Part shown: positions 16,735 through 24,532 of the stretch, piece after piece | Position numbering within the stretch: position 1 is the stretch's first letter | How the letters are laid out: every line of letters starts with the position of its first letter | Notes under the pieces: generated by a model | The model's database searches: none | What the model saw: the letters and a program-made list of their open reading frames with translations, nothing else | Told to the model about the DNA's origin: nothing | Position numbers and translations under genes: made by a program | NCBI GenBank assembly: GCA_964561025.1 | Contig: CAZLNM010000068.1 | Location: 1 to 28,274, forward strand | Source of the DNA: JAAZNF01 sp964561025 | GTDB lineage: Bacteria; Myxococcota; B64-G9 | Length of the DNA: 28,274 nucleotides | Reading direction: 5' to 3'

Positions 16735-17142
16735 ATGTTTCAAAAGGACATCCAGCTCTGTGTTTTTTTGCGCAACCAGGTCGGCAAGCTCGCCGAGGTG
16801 TGCGACCTGCTCGGCTCGCGCGGGGTGAACATCCGCGCCCTCAACGTGTCCCCCGGACCGGACTTCGGGGTCATGCGCATGGTGGTCGACGAGGCGGGCC
16901 GCGCCGAGGCCGCCCTGGAGGAGCAGGGGCTCCCCTTCCTCGAGGTCGAGGTGCTCACCGCCGAGCTGCCCAACCGGCCCGGCATGGCGGCACGGCTGGG
17001 CAAGAAGCTCTCCGAGGCCGGGGTCAACATCGAGTACACCTTCTTCTCCGGCGGGGCCCCGGAGACGAACGCGCTTCTCGTGTTCATGGTCTCCGACATC
17101 GAGAAGGCCCTGGAGTGCCTCAAGGACTGTTCCCTGGAGTGA
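16735..17142 (+). CDS. Tandem ACT-domain protein
   Basis: This 135-residue protein consists almost wholly of two ACT domains (about 5-70 and 73-135). Each begins with a strand, then a Gly-Lys-Leu/Gly-Met-Ala turn and a helix: VGKLAEVCDLLGSRGVNIRAL and RPGMAARLGKKLSEAGVNIEYTF. ACT domains bind amino acids or similar small ligands at subunit interfaces and regulate enzymes allosterically. Free-standing double-ACT proteins of this size occur in many bacteria with unknown partner. It starts 12 bases after the HD-GYP-like gene with GAGG at a good distance, so it is in the same operon. The ligand and target are unknown. Confidence 0.88.
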   Translation: MFQKDIQLCVFLRNQVGKLAEVCDLLGSRGVNIRALNVSPGPDFGVMRMVVDEAGRAEAALEEQGLPFLEVEVLTAELPNRPGMAARLGKKLSEAGVNIEYTFFSGGAPETNALLVFMVSDIEKALECLKDCSLE

Positions 17143-17291
17143 CGCCGGCGGGACGAGACGAGGATCCGGCAGGGACAGCCGTGGGTAATTACTTGTTTAT
17201 TATTCGGTTTCTGACGCCGACGCCACCACGCGCACACTGGCGCGGGCTTGCAGATGGTGGGCAAGAATTGACTTTTCCAAAGAATTCCTCC

Positions 17292-17300
17292 TGGTATAAT
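17292..17300 (+). promoter_or_regulatory. Extended -10 promoter of the protease gene
   Basis: TGGTATAAT is a perfect TATAAT with the TGn extension, which can act without a strong -35 element. A TTGACT at 17268-17273 lies 21 bases upstream, too far for a standard spacer. The 5' leader to the ATG at 17357 would be about 50 bases. Confidence 0.6.
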
Positions 17301-17356
17301 CCGTCATAAGGATTTGGGATTCCAGGGATCGGCGCGCCCCACACGGAGGTTCGAAC

Positions 17357-18595
17357 ATGAAATCAGGAAGGTTGTTTTCCGGCGCTCTCGCCTGCGCTAT
17401 CGCACTCTCTTTCAGTTCGGCCCAGGCCCGAGTGAGCCCGCGGGACATCTACGTCGAGAAGGGCCCCGCGGTGGTGCTCATCGTCGCCTCGCAGGAGGGC
17501 TCGTCCTCGGCCTCCGCCGGGACCGGCTCCATCGTGCGCGACGACGGGACCATCGTCACCAACTGCCACGTCATCTTCGACGAGCAGACCAAGAAGCCCT
17601 TCCCGGTGGTGCATATCTTCCTGAAGCCCGATCGGGTGACCGGAAACATGGACAAGGACCTCTCCCGCCACTTCACCGCCAAGGTGGTGGCCTTCGACCG
17701 CGAGCTGGATCTTGCCATGCTGCGCATGGAGAACCCCCCGAAGAACCTGCCGGTGATCACCCTGGGCAACCCCGAGGAGGTGGGCCCGGGCGACGAGACC
17801 ATCGCCATCGGTCACCCGGAGCAGGGCGGCCTGTGGACCATCACCACCGGCGTCATCGGGGCCGAGTTCGAGAACTTCAAAGGTATCCCCGGCAAGGACG
17901 TCTTCCAGATGGAGACCAGCCTCAACCGGGGCAACTCCGGCGGCCCGCTGTTCGACGTGCGCGGGTTCCAGGTGGGCGTGAACACCGCCATCGCCCGGCA
18001 GGGCGAGGGCGGCATCGCCATCACCGGCGTCAACTTCGCGCTCAAGGCCAGCGTGGTCCAGAAGTGGATGGCGAAGTACAACGTGGCCCTGGCCTACGGA
18101 TCCGAGAAGTTGGACCGGGGAACCCAGGTGGCCATGGCCGAGCCCGCAAAACCTGCCGAGCCCAAGCCCGCAGAGCCGGTAAAGCCCGCCGAGCCCGCAA
18201 AGCCCGCCGACCGCGTGCCTCCCAGCGAACCCAAGCAGCCCGACAACCGCGCCGCCGGCAACACCCCACCCGCGAAGATCGACTCGCCCCAGGGTGGCAT
18301 CAAGGTCGAGGAGGGCTACGGCGAGGTGAACGACGACGACGAGGACACCACCGATGTGGCGAAGCCGGTGAAGCCCCAGACCGGGGACACCAAGCCAGCC
18401 GACGCGAAGCGCCCCGTGCAGGAGAAGGTCAACAAGCAGAAGAAGGCCAAGCCGGAGCGGTTCGCCGAGCACTACCGCACCAAGCCGCGCCCCTACAGCT
18501 ACAAGAAGCTCTTCACCGCGGTGGACAAGGTCCGCGCCCGCGCCCAGGAAGCCTTCGACGACCTGGAGCGCGAGGAGCGCAAGCGCGGCCGTTAG
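17357..18595 (+). CDS. Exported trypsin-like (S1C/HtrA-type) serine protease with charged C-terminal tail
   Basis: This 412-residue protein has a ribosome site GGAGG and a signal peptide (1-24, ending SAQA). The chymotrypsin-fold domain (about 28-245) carries the complete catalytic triad: TNCHV (His71), DRELDLA (Asp118) and RGNSGGP (Ser194). This resembles DegP/HtrA proteases, but no PDZ domain follows. Instead, residues 262-285 are a PAEP/KPAEP repeat, then an acidic DDDED patch (326-330) and a Lys/Arg/Glu-rich end (350-412) that may fold as a coiled or basic tail. Such a tail could anchor the enzyme to the wall, to DNA or to another protein; this is inference. It has its own promoter and is probably monocistronic. 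Substrates are unknown. Confidence 0.88.
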   Translation: MKSGRLFSGALACAIALSFSSAQARVSPRDIYVEKGPAVVLIVASQEGSSSASAGTGSIVRDDGTIVTNCHVIFDEQTKKPFPVVHIFLKPDRVTGNMDKDLSRHFTAKVVAFDRELDLAMLRMENPPKNLPVITLGNPEEVGPGDETIAIGHPEQGGLWTITTGVIGAEFENFKGIPGKDVFQMETSLNRGNSGGPLFDVRGFQVGVNTAIARQGEGGIAITGVNFALKASVVQKWMAKYNVALAYGSEKLDRGTQVAMAEPAKPAEPKPAEPVKPAEPAKPADRVPPSEPKQPDNRAAGNTPPAKIDSPQGGIKVEEGYGEVNDDDEDTTDVAKPVKPQTGDTKPADAKRPVQEKVNKQKKAKPERFAEHYRTKPRPYSYKKLFTAVDKVRARAQEAFDDLEREERKRGR

Positions 18596-18769
18596 GCCCC
18601 CGCCTTCACGACCACCCGCCAGCGCTTCCCTTCGCCTCCTCTTCTGCCGACCCGACCTCTCAATTTCAAACCAGCCTACTCGTCCGCCACTGCAAAACCG
18701 GTTTATGCAATAGCCGTCCGCGGATCCAGTGGCCAGGCTAGAAGCATATGAAATTCAAAGTTTTTTGCT

Positions 18770-18800
18770 GGGGACAGGCCCCGAGATTCCCCGGGAATCT
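18770..18800. repeat. Dispersed palindromic repeat (REP-like), copy 3
   Basis: GGGGACAGGCCCC (18770-18782) is followed at once by the palindrome AGATTCCC-C-GGGAATCT (18784-18800). The core is the reverse complement of the copies at 38-50 and 2254-2266. It lies in the gap between the convergent protease and beta-propeller genes, the usual setting for REP-like elements. The rest of this gap, from 18596, shows no gene. Confidence 0.55.
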
Positions 18801-18828
18801 TCGGCCCGCGACTATCAACTTCCAGAAG

Positions 18829-19800
18829 TCAGTCCAGGATCTCCAAATCGGCCGTGGTCTGACAGAGAAAGTCCTCGGCTGTCCCGAAAAAGGCCTCGCC
18901 GTCGGCGGTTCCATCGATCTCGGTGTCGCAGGTGATCACCAGATCGCCTCGGGCATCGAACCATGTGGCCTTGATATTGGGCTTGATGAGTTCGAGCGGG
19001 CGGGCCGAACCGCAATGCCGAAACAATCCGAGAGGGCCGCCAGCGACGAACAGCTGGTCACGAAACTTTGCCACCGCGAAAGCCGGAAGGCCCTGGGGCA
19101 TCTCGCCGATTTTACTCCACTCCCTAAGCGAACCCGCCAGGATGGAACCGCCGTGGCCACAGGCATAGAACTCGTCGGGCCCGACCGCATGCACGCAGCA
19201 GAGAAGCTCCGTCGTGGGTGTCTGGAAACGGGTCCATGAGCAGCCATCCCACCGGGCCACCCCACCCCCCACGCCCACGGCAAGGATCAGGTCGGGCGCG
19301 ATTCCGCGCATGTCGATCACGTCAAAACCTGGCGCGGGAAGCTCCACCCAGCTCGTACCGTCGAAGCGAAATATGGCCGTGCCGCGCTGCCCGCGCGCGC
19401 TCTTTTTCATGCCCCAGGCAAAGACGTTCTGGTCGTCCAGTCCCCAGACTCCCTCGAAGACGGCGCCGAGGACCGATTCAGTCGGCGGCCGGCCGGAAAG
19501 ATCATACACGTCGGGAAAGCGATGGACCGCCTTGCCGGTGGCGTCGGCGATCCACACCACGCCAGACGGCGAACGCCAGATGCCCGTCAACCATCTCTTC
19601 CACTTCAGGACCCTGGTAATCTCCGTATCGTCCGCACCCGTGGAACGAATCGCCAACACCCAGTAATCGCTGACGTCGGGAGAGTCGCCCGTGCGTTCCC
19701 GATACCGCTGGCCTAGAAAAACGCAATCGTCGAAGGACCGGCCGCTGGCAAAAGAGTAGACGCACACCAGGTTGTCACGTTTTTTTTCTTGGTTTGTCAT
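18829..19800 (-). CDS. Soluble beta-propeller-like protein, function unknown
   Basis: This 323-residue protein has no signal peptide and starts behind GAGGGCGGG. The sequence shows irregular repeats of about 45 residues: VWGLDDQNVFAWG...FRFDGTSW (118-151), MRGIAPDLILAVG...ARWDGCSW (164-189), VHAVGPDEFYACG...LREW (203-228) and AVAKFRDQLFVAGG (242-255). These are propeller blades of the type seen in Kelch- or YCF48-like proteins of myxobacteria. A GIWRSPSGVVWIAD stretch (73-86) is a further blade. No catalytic residues were recognised. It starts 12 bases after the zinc-ribbon membrane protein ends, so the two are probably one operon and may act together. Propellers are usually binding platforms; the partner is unknown. 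Confidence 0.72.
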   Translation of the reverse strand: MTNQEKKRDNLVCVYSFASGRSFDDCVFLGQRYRERTGDSPDVSDYWVLAIRSTGADDTEITRVLKWKRWLTGIWRSPSGVVWIADATGKAVHRFPDVYDLSGRPPTESVLGAVFEGVWGLDDQNVFAWGMKKSARGQRGTAIFRFDGTSWVELPAPGFDVIDMRGIAPDLILAVGVGGGVARWDGCSWTRFQTPTTELLCCVHAVGPDEFYACGHGGSILAGSLREWSKIGEMPQGLPAFAVAKFRDQLFVAGGPLGLFRHCGSARPLELIKPNIKATWFDARGDLVITCDTEIDGTADGEAFFGTAEDFLCQTTADLEILD

Positions 19801-19812
19801 GGCCCGCCCTCT

Positions 19813-20463
19813 TCAGTTGCAGTTTTCGAACTTGATGTCGGCCTTGACGCTGCCCCCCTCGGGAAACACGCAATCGAGCTTGAGGTGGCCGTCCACCAGG
19901 CGGATGTCGTTGACGGTAGTGTTCGTGTTCTTGGCATAGGCCTCGAACACGCTGCAATAGGAGCGCTCGATGAACAGCTCGGTGCACACCTCGTAGTCCG
20001 GCGGCTTGCAGGAGCCCGGCACCTCCAATTTTACGAACTTCCCCTTGACGGCGTCCTCGCCCACCAGGAGCCCGCCCTCGGTGGGGCCGTCGCCGACCAG
20101 GATCGCGCCGAAGAAGCTCATGCGCTGACCCGAGCGGCACTGGGTAGGCGTGAAAGTGAAGTCGCCGAGCGGCTGGCCCTTGGAGACGAAGCTTCCCTCG
20201 GTGTGGCCGCAACCCTTTCCGCTGAAGGCCAGGAAGAAGACCACGGCGAAGATGGGGATCTCGGCAAGAACCGCGATCATGATGATACGGCGGCGGCGCC
20301 GGGCCCGCGCGTCGGGAGTCAGTTGGGGCGCCCGCGATCCGGGCCCGATGGGCGGGGGAGGCGACTCGGTACGGTTCGCGCCGTCGAGCCGCCGGCCGCA
20401 AGACGGGCAGAATCTTGCATCGGAGTCGGTGACTTCTTTCCCGCACGCCGGACAGAAGGCCAT
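19813..20463 (-). CDS. Zinc-ribbon membrane protein with extracytoplasmic Cys-rich domain
   Basis: The ATG at 20463 has GGAGG at a good distance and gives 216 residues; an upstream in-frame start at 20490 would overlap that site. The N-terminus is a zinc ribbon: Cys4-x2-Cys7 and Cys19-x2-Cys22 (CPACG, CPSCG). A Pro-rich linker and an Arg-rich stop (54-59) lead to one membrane helix (about 60-80). The remaining 135 residues would lie outside the cytoplasm and contain seven Cys, suggesting disulfides. Similar zinc-ribbon-plus-single-helix proteins are common in myxobacteria with diverse outer parts. The outer domain was not recognised. It is followed by the beta-propeller gene in the same operon. 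Confidence 0.78.
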   Translation of the reverse strand: MAFCPACGKEVTDSDARFCPSCGRRLDGANRTESPPPPIGPGSRAPQLTPDARARRRRRIIMIAVLAEIPIFAVVFFLAFSGKGCGHTEGSFVSKGQPLGDFTFTPTQCRSGQRMSFFGAILVGDGPTEGGLLVGEDAVKGKFVKLEVPGSCKPPDYEVCTELFIERSYCSVFEAYAKNTNTTVNDIRLVDGHLKLDCVFPEGGSVKADIKFENCN

Positions 20464-20595
20464 GGTCAACCTCCGTGGTGGGCAACGCAAGTAAGACTCG
20501 ACCTATCAGATAATGTTGCAGGTGTTCAATGAAATAATTTCGGATCAGCGCCAATCGATCCGCAGGCACATGTAGTTGAAAAAACAGCAAAAATG

Positions 20596-20637
20596 TGGGG
20601 ACAGGCCCGTTGTTTCTGGGGAGAGGCCCCTTGTTTC
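20596..20637. repeat. Tandem 21-bp repeat with REP-like cores, copies 4 and 5
   Basis: Two adjacent 21-base units (20596-20616 and 20617-20637) differ at only two positions. The first holds GGGGACAGGCCC and the second GGGGAGAGGCCCC, each followed by (G/C)TTGTTTC. They lie between the outer-membrane protein gene and the zinc-ribbon gene. The core matches the copies at 38, 2254 and 18770. Confidence 0.6.
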
Positions 20638-20670
20638 CGGAACAAAACCCCTAGAACAGTGGAGGTTGGG

Positions 20671-21351
20671 CTAGAAGATCAACCCGAGATTCGCCCCCGC
20701 GGTGGGGACCACCCCATCCTCGCCCGGCACGAAACCGGCATAGGCTTCCAGCGCCAGTCGCGATGCCGCTCCGAGTGGCAACTGGACGCCCGCCGCCGCG
20801 TTTCCAGCCAGGGTCCGACGCGGAGAGACCGAGGCGCCCAGGCGTGCGGCGAAATACGGCCGGATCTCGCCCGGCTCGCGCAGCGCCAGCATTCCCCCCA
20901 GATAAGGTGTGAAACTGAGCACCTCAAACTCCTCGCGATTGTTGCGCCGGAAGATGCCGAGATCGGCTCCCAGGAGAAGCGCCAGGCGGCTGCTGCCAAG
21001 AGAGAGCATGTACTCGATACCTGGATCGAGAAAGACATTCCCCTCATGATCGCTGTGGTCCCCGGAGGTATCGCGCGCCGCCCCGGCGAGCTGGGCGGAG
21101 AACTTGATGCGGAGCTGGTCGCCCCAAGAAAAATGATACGCGAAAAAGGCCTGGGCCCCGAGCACATAGCAACCCGCGTCATCGTTTCCTGAACACCCGA
21201 AACACGGTTGCCCCTGGCCAGACAGAGAGAGGCCGAAGGACGTGGCGCGTTGACTTGCGCCTTCTGGAAGGACGGGGATTCCGGCGGGCGTGAAGGCGCA
21301 CAGCAAAATCCAGACCGCTCCGGCGAACGCGACACATGGCATCTTTCTCAT
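20671..21351 (-). CDS. Probable small outer-membrane beta-barrel protein
   Basis: The ATG at 21351 is five bases after AGGAGG and gives 226 residues; adjacent upstream ATG codons are possible. It has a signal peptide (about 1-20), then beta-rich segments with Gly/aromatic alternation (YVLGAQAFFAYHF, PYLGGMLALREPGEIRPYFAARLG) and a C-terminal LGLIF. The terminal Phe is typical of outer-membrane barrels. A short CFGCSGNDDAGC loop lies near the start. No specific family was recognised; the size fits an eight-stranded OmpA/OmpW-like barrel. A weak promoter candidate is TTGTAA-N16-TATTTT at 21444-21417. It is separated from the zinc-ribbon gene by about 200 bases of repeat-bearing DNA. Confidence 0.7.
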   Translation of the reverse strand: MRKMPCVAFAGAVWILLCAFTPAGIPVLPEGASQRATSFGLSLSGQGQPCFGCSGNDDAGCYVLGAQAFFAYHFSWGDQLRIKFSAQLAGAARDTSGDHSDHEGNVFLDPGIEYMLSLGSSRLALLLGADLGIFRRNNREEFEVLSFTPYLGGMLALREPGEIRPYFAARLGASVSPRRTLAGNAAAGVQLPLGAASRLALEAYAGFVPGEDGVVPTAGANLGLIF

Positions 21352-21656
21352 CATTACCTCCTTATGTGGTTGACGCAAAGACACCATGCAAAGGCCATGC
21401 CTGCGATTCGCGCAATAAAATAAAGGTAAAACAACATGTTACAAATCCCGATGGTGTAGAAAAAAATCACGCTTGAGGCATTGCTTCGACAATGACAAGA
21501 TGCGCGGCTCTTTATGTTTCACTTTTTTGGAGACGGGCAGGGCGCACGCTTGTTGACCCTGAGAAAGCGGGTTGCTACGCTCGCCCCCCGGGCCGCGGCG
21601 GCACGACCAGCGGCCGTCCCGACGGTCGGTGCGAAGTCGGGAGAGGAGGAAGAGCC
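21352..21656. other. Divergent intergenic region
   Basis: This 305-base gap separates the minus-strand barrel gene from the plus-strand lipoprotein pair. Its left half is AT-rich (about 21410-21535) and should hold the barrel promoter. Its right half is GC-rich and holds the plus-strand promoter at 21553-21581. A longer in-frame reading of the lipoprotein runs into the gap from 21492 but has no signal peptide at its start. No RNA gene was recognised. Confidence 0.5.
21553..21581 (+). promoter_or_regulatory. Promoter of the paralogous lipoprotein pair
   Basis: TTGACC, a 17-base spacer and TACGCT, with a TGC extension directly before the -10. The distance to the TTG start at 21657 is about 75 bases. 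The -10 itself is a weak match, so this is a moderate call. Confidence 0.45.
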
Positions 21657-23174
21657 TTGAGCCGAGTTCGCCTCGTCTGGCTTTTCGCCGGCTTCGCCAT
21701 CCTGTCCGGCTGCGCATCCTCGCGCGAGTACCGCTGTCCCGACCCCATCGGCACCATCGTTCGCGACGAGTGCGAGAACTTCGCCACCCGCTATGAATCG
21801 GCCAAGGTCGCGCTCCAGGCAGGCATCGGCCCCGCCCAAGTGGGCGCCACTTTTTCCGAGGACGCGCTACGCAGCCCGACCGAGCTCATCCAGGTCATGA
21901 GCCAGCGCATGGTGGCGCTGTGCCACGACTTCAACGCCTGCCGGCTGACACCGGCCGACTACCTGGCGCGCCGCGAGGAGATGGATCGCACCATGACCGC
22001 CATCACCGCCCTCGGCGAGCAGCTCAAGCGGCCGGATCTCCCCCCCGCCGAGCGCGAGCAGATGCTTGCAAAGCTCTTCGACATGCTCGGTGCGCCGCCG
22101 CCGCGCAGGACGGCGCCCGCGGCGGGAACCACTACTGTGAGCACTCCGCCCGAGCCGGAGAAGCCCCGAAAGATCGCCATCTACTCGGACGAGCCCTGGT
22201 TCGACTCGCGCCTTCGGCCTCCCGTGGCCCCGCCGGTGAAGGAAGGCTTTCCGCGCCTGGTCTCGCCGTGGGGACACGGCACGCTGGACCACATCTGGGT
22301 GCCGAAGTCGTCCGACCAGCCGCACGACATGAAGCTCGGCGGCTTCCAGGTCCGGCCGCATCTTACGCTGTGGGGCAAGCTCGAGGCCGACGATCGCATC
22401 GAGCTTCGCTTCGAGGACGGCTTTATGGCGCGCTGCCCGGTCAAGCGAAACACGGACGGCGTGGCCGGCGTGTACTGCCCGCTCCCCAAGGAGCGCCCCT
22501 GGACGGGGCGAACCTTCGCCTACCGGGTGGCCTACTACCGCGCCGCGACCGATGACTGGGCGGAGATCGGGCGAGCGCAATGGGCGGTGGCGCCCTCGGC
22601 CGAGAAGAGCTGGGCCGTCGATTACGACGAGCATCTCGACCAGGGCTGGCTGTACTTCTTCCCCGAGCCCCCCGCCCTGCCCGCTCAGTTCGAGCAACCG
22701 CGGCTGTACGTCACGCTTCGCCTGCGCAAACACCACAAGGCCACCGCGCGCTGCTCCGTGGGTGGCGAGCCCGTCACCCCCGCCATGCAGAGCGAGCGCG
22801 GCTCGGGCCAGACCGGCACGCTGCAGGACCGGCCGCGCTACCGGGAGGTGTCGCCCCACTCCAGCCAGGCCGTGGCCGAGCCCTTCCTCGAGTGGTGGCA
22901 CTACGTGTTCGCGCTGCCGTTCGTGGTCGTTCGCGCCGGCGCCGCCGTGCCCGAGGGTCTGGCCGTCTGGCCGCCGAAGACCGGCGAGTGGGTGTGCCGG
23001 GTCTCGGTGGAAGGCACGCCGGTGCGCGAATTGCATTTCACGGTGAAGCCGGACGGCTCGCTGGAGCCGGCGCCAGGGCAACGGGGCCAGGCCGGCGACC
23101 TGGTGCATCCCTGGTGGAAGGTCGACACCCGGGTGCTCCCCAACTCCGTCGAAGCCAATCGAGAGATTCCATGA
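21657..23174 (+). CDS. Lipoprotein A of a tandem paralogous pair (CHDFNACR family)
   Basis: The start is a TTG with a strong AGAGGAGGAAG site. It opens a signal peptide with lipobox LSGC (Cys19), giving 505 residues. An N-terminal helical domain (about 25-150) contains YRCPDPIG, ELIQVMSQRM and CHDFNACR (89-96), all shared with the next gene. A Pro-rich linker (about 150-175) leads to a beta-rich region with WGKLEADDRIELRF, WTGRTFAYRVAYYR and a closing GEWVCRVSVEGTPVRELHF...DGSLEP block, also shared. I do not recognise the family and see no enzyme motif. The stop overlaps the next start by four bases, so the two are translationally coupled. A jointly acting pair on the periplasmic side is inferred. 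Confidence 0.78.
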   Translation: MSRVRLVWLFAGFAILSGCASSREYRCPDPIGTIVRDECENFATRYESAKVALQAGIGPAQVGATFSEDALRSPTELIQVMSQRMVALCHDFNACRLTPADYLARREEMDRTMTAITALGEQLKRPDLPPAEREQMLAKLFDMLGAPPPRRTAPAAGTTTVSTPPEPEKPRKIAIYSDEPWFDSRLRPPVAPPVKEGFPRLVSPWGHGTLDHIWVPKSSDQPHDMKLGGFQVRPHLTLWGKLEADDRIELRFEDGFMARCPVKRNTDGVAGVYCPLPKERPWTGRTFAYRVAYYRAATDDWAEIGRAQWAVAPSAEKSWAVDYDEHLDQGWLYFFPEPPALPAQFEQPRLYVTLRLRKHHKATARCSVGGEPVTPAMQSERGSGQTGTLQDRPRYREVSPHSSQAVAEPFLEWWHYVFALPFVVVRAGAAVPEGLAVWPPKTGEWVCRVSVEGTPVRELHFTVKPDGSLEPAPGQRGQAGDLVHPWWKVDTRVLPNSVEANREIP

Positions 23175-24532
23175 CGCGCCGCCACTCCTTGCACTACCTG
23201 CTCACCTGCCTGCTCTCGGCCGGCGGGTGCGCCACCTACTCGAGCTACCGCTGCCCCGAGCCCATCGGCGAGATCGTGCGCCAGGACTGCGACGACTACC
23301 GGCTGCGCTACGAGAGCCTGGCCGCCAAAATCAAGTTCTCCATCGGCAGCGTCTCCATCGGGGCCGAGGTCGGATCTGAAAAATTGCGCGATCCCAGCGA
23401 GCTCATCCAGGTCATGATGCAGCGCATGCTGGCCTTGTGCCACGACTTCAACGCCTGCCGGGTGGATAGCCGGGACTACCAGCGACGGCGCGAGGAGGCC
23501 GACCAGGCCTTCACCGCGGTGATGGCCGTGCTGGAGCAGCTGAAAAACCCCTCGCTCACGCCACCGGAGAGGCAGCGCATGCTCGGCGAGCTGCTGGCCA
23601 TCCTCAAGGGCGGGCCGGCGCCCGAGCCGGCGCCTCCTCCCGATAGAAGCCCCGAGAAGAAACCTGCCGAGCGCGAGTTTTCCGAGGGGTTCTTCCGCGA
23701 CTCGACGGGCTACTGGTACCAGAGCAAGCTGCGCCCGCCCCAGCCACCGCCGGCACAGCCGGGCGTCCCGGCCATGCTGGAGGCGACGGCCTCGAAGAAC
23801 GGGAACTTCTATTCCCATCTCTTCGTGCGCTTCTTCGGCAAGGCCGAGGCCGACGACCAGTTCTTCGTCACGCCGCCGGGGAAGGAGGAGCTCCGTTGCG
23901 AGCTCTCCGCCGCGCGAAACAGACCCGAGGTCACCGCCAACTGCAACCTGGAGAAGCACAAGCTCCCCTTCGGCCCGCTGCGTCTTGCGGCGCGCTACTT
24001 CGCCGGCGCCAAGGAGCAGTCGTTCGAGTTCGGCGCCATCGAGCTGGATCCCCGGACGGCCAGCACGCGCGCCTGGCTCGCCTTCCAGCCCGATCCCGTC
24101 CGTAAGGACCCCATCACCCGAGAGCGCCCGTGGCTCCTCGTCACGCTCGTCACCTCTCAGCACCCGTCGGTCACGGCGCGCTGCTTCGAGAACGGGAAAC
24201 CCGTGCTCCAGGACGGCGCCGCCGTCCTCAAGGCAAACGGATTTCCCGCAGGCGCCTACGGCTCGCCGGTGAAGCGGGTGAGCATCCCGCTACCCTACGT
24301 CGTCCCCTACCCGGAGGGCTCCCCCGAGGGCGAGGACCTCTGGAGCCGGCACGCCGGCGAGTGGCGCTGCAAGGTGAGCGTGGACGGCGAACCCTACCAG
24401 GAGGTCCGCTTCAAGGTAAAGAGCGACGGCTCCCTGGAACCTCACCCCGACCAGCAGGGCCGTCCCGGGAACGTGGCCTCCCCGTGGTGGCTGCTCGACA
24501 CCCGCGACATCACGGAGAAGAACGCGGGCTAG
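23171..24532 (+). CDS. Lipoprotein B of the tandem paralogous pair
   Basis: This 453-residue protein begins at an ATGA overlap with the previous gene. A signal peptide ends in AGGC (Cys20). The N-terminal domain repeats the paralogue's pattern: YRCPEPIG, RYESL, ELIQVMMQRMLALCHDFNACR (the last eight residues at 90-97), RREEAD and ERQRML. After a Pro-rich linker (about 148-172) the beta-rich part has FGKAEADDQFF, WLLVTLV and a final GEWRCKVSVDGEPYQEVRF...DGSLEP...PWWLLDTRD block. It is shorter than its neighbour by about 50 residues, mainly in the middle. Gene duplication is clear from the matched motifs at both ends. The 3' end overlaps the convergent M15 peptidase gene by 23 bases. Function unknown. 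Confidence 0.78.
   Translation: MTRRHSLHYLLTCLLSAGGCATYSSYRCPEPIGEIVRQDCDDYRLRYESLAAKIKFSIGSVSIGAEVGSEKLRDPSELIQVMMQRMLALCHDFNACRVDSRDYQRRREEADQAFTAVMAVLEQLKNPSLTPPERQRMLGELLAILKGGPAPEPAPPPDRSPEKKPAEREFSEGFFRDSTGYWYQSKLRPPQPPPAQPGVPAMLEATASKNGNFYSHLFVRFFGKAEADDQFFVTPPGKEELRCELSAARNRPEVTANCNLEKHKLPFGPLRLAARYFAGAKEQSFEFGAIELDPRTASTRAWLAFQPDPVRKDPITRERPWLLVTLVTSQHPSVTARCFENGKPVLQDGAAVLKANGFPAGAYGSPVKRVSIPLPYVVPYPEGSPEGEDLWSRHAGEWRCKVSVDGEPYQEVRFKVKSDGSLEPHPDQQGRPGNVASPWWLLDTRDITEKNAG

Noticed and set aside
17229..17245. CGCGC/GCGCG hairpin after the ACT gene as a terminator
   Set aside because: The stem is short, has no T-tract and lies about 90 bases after the stop.
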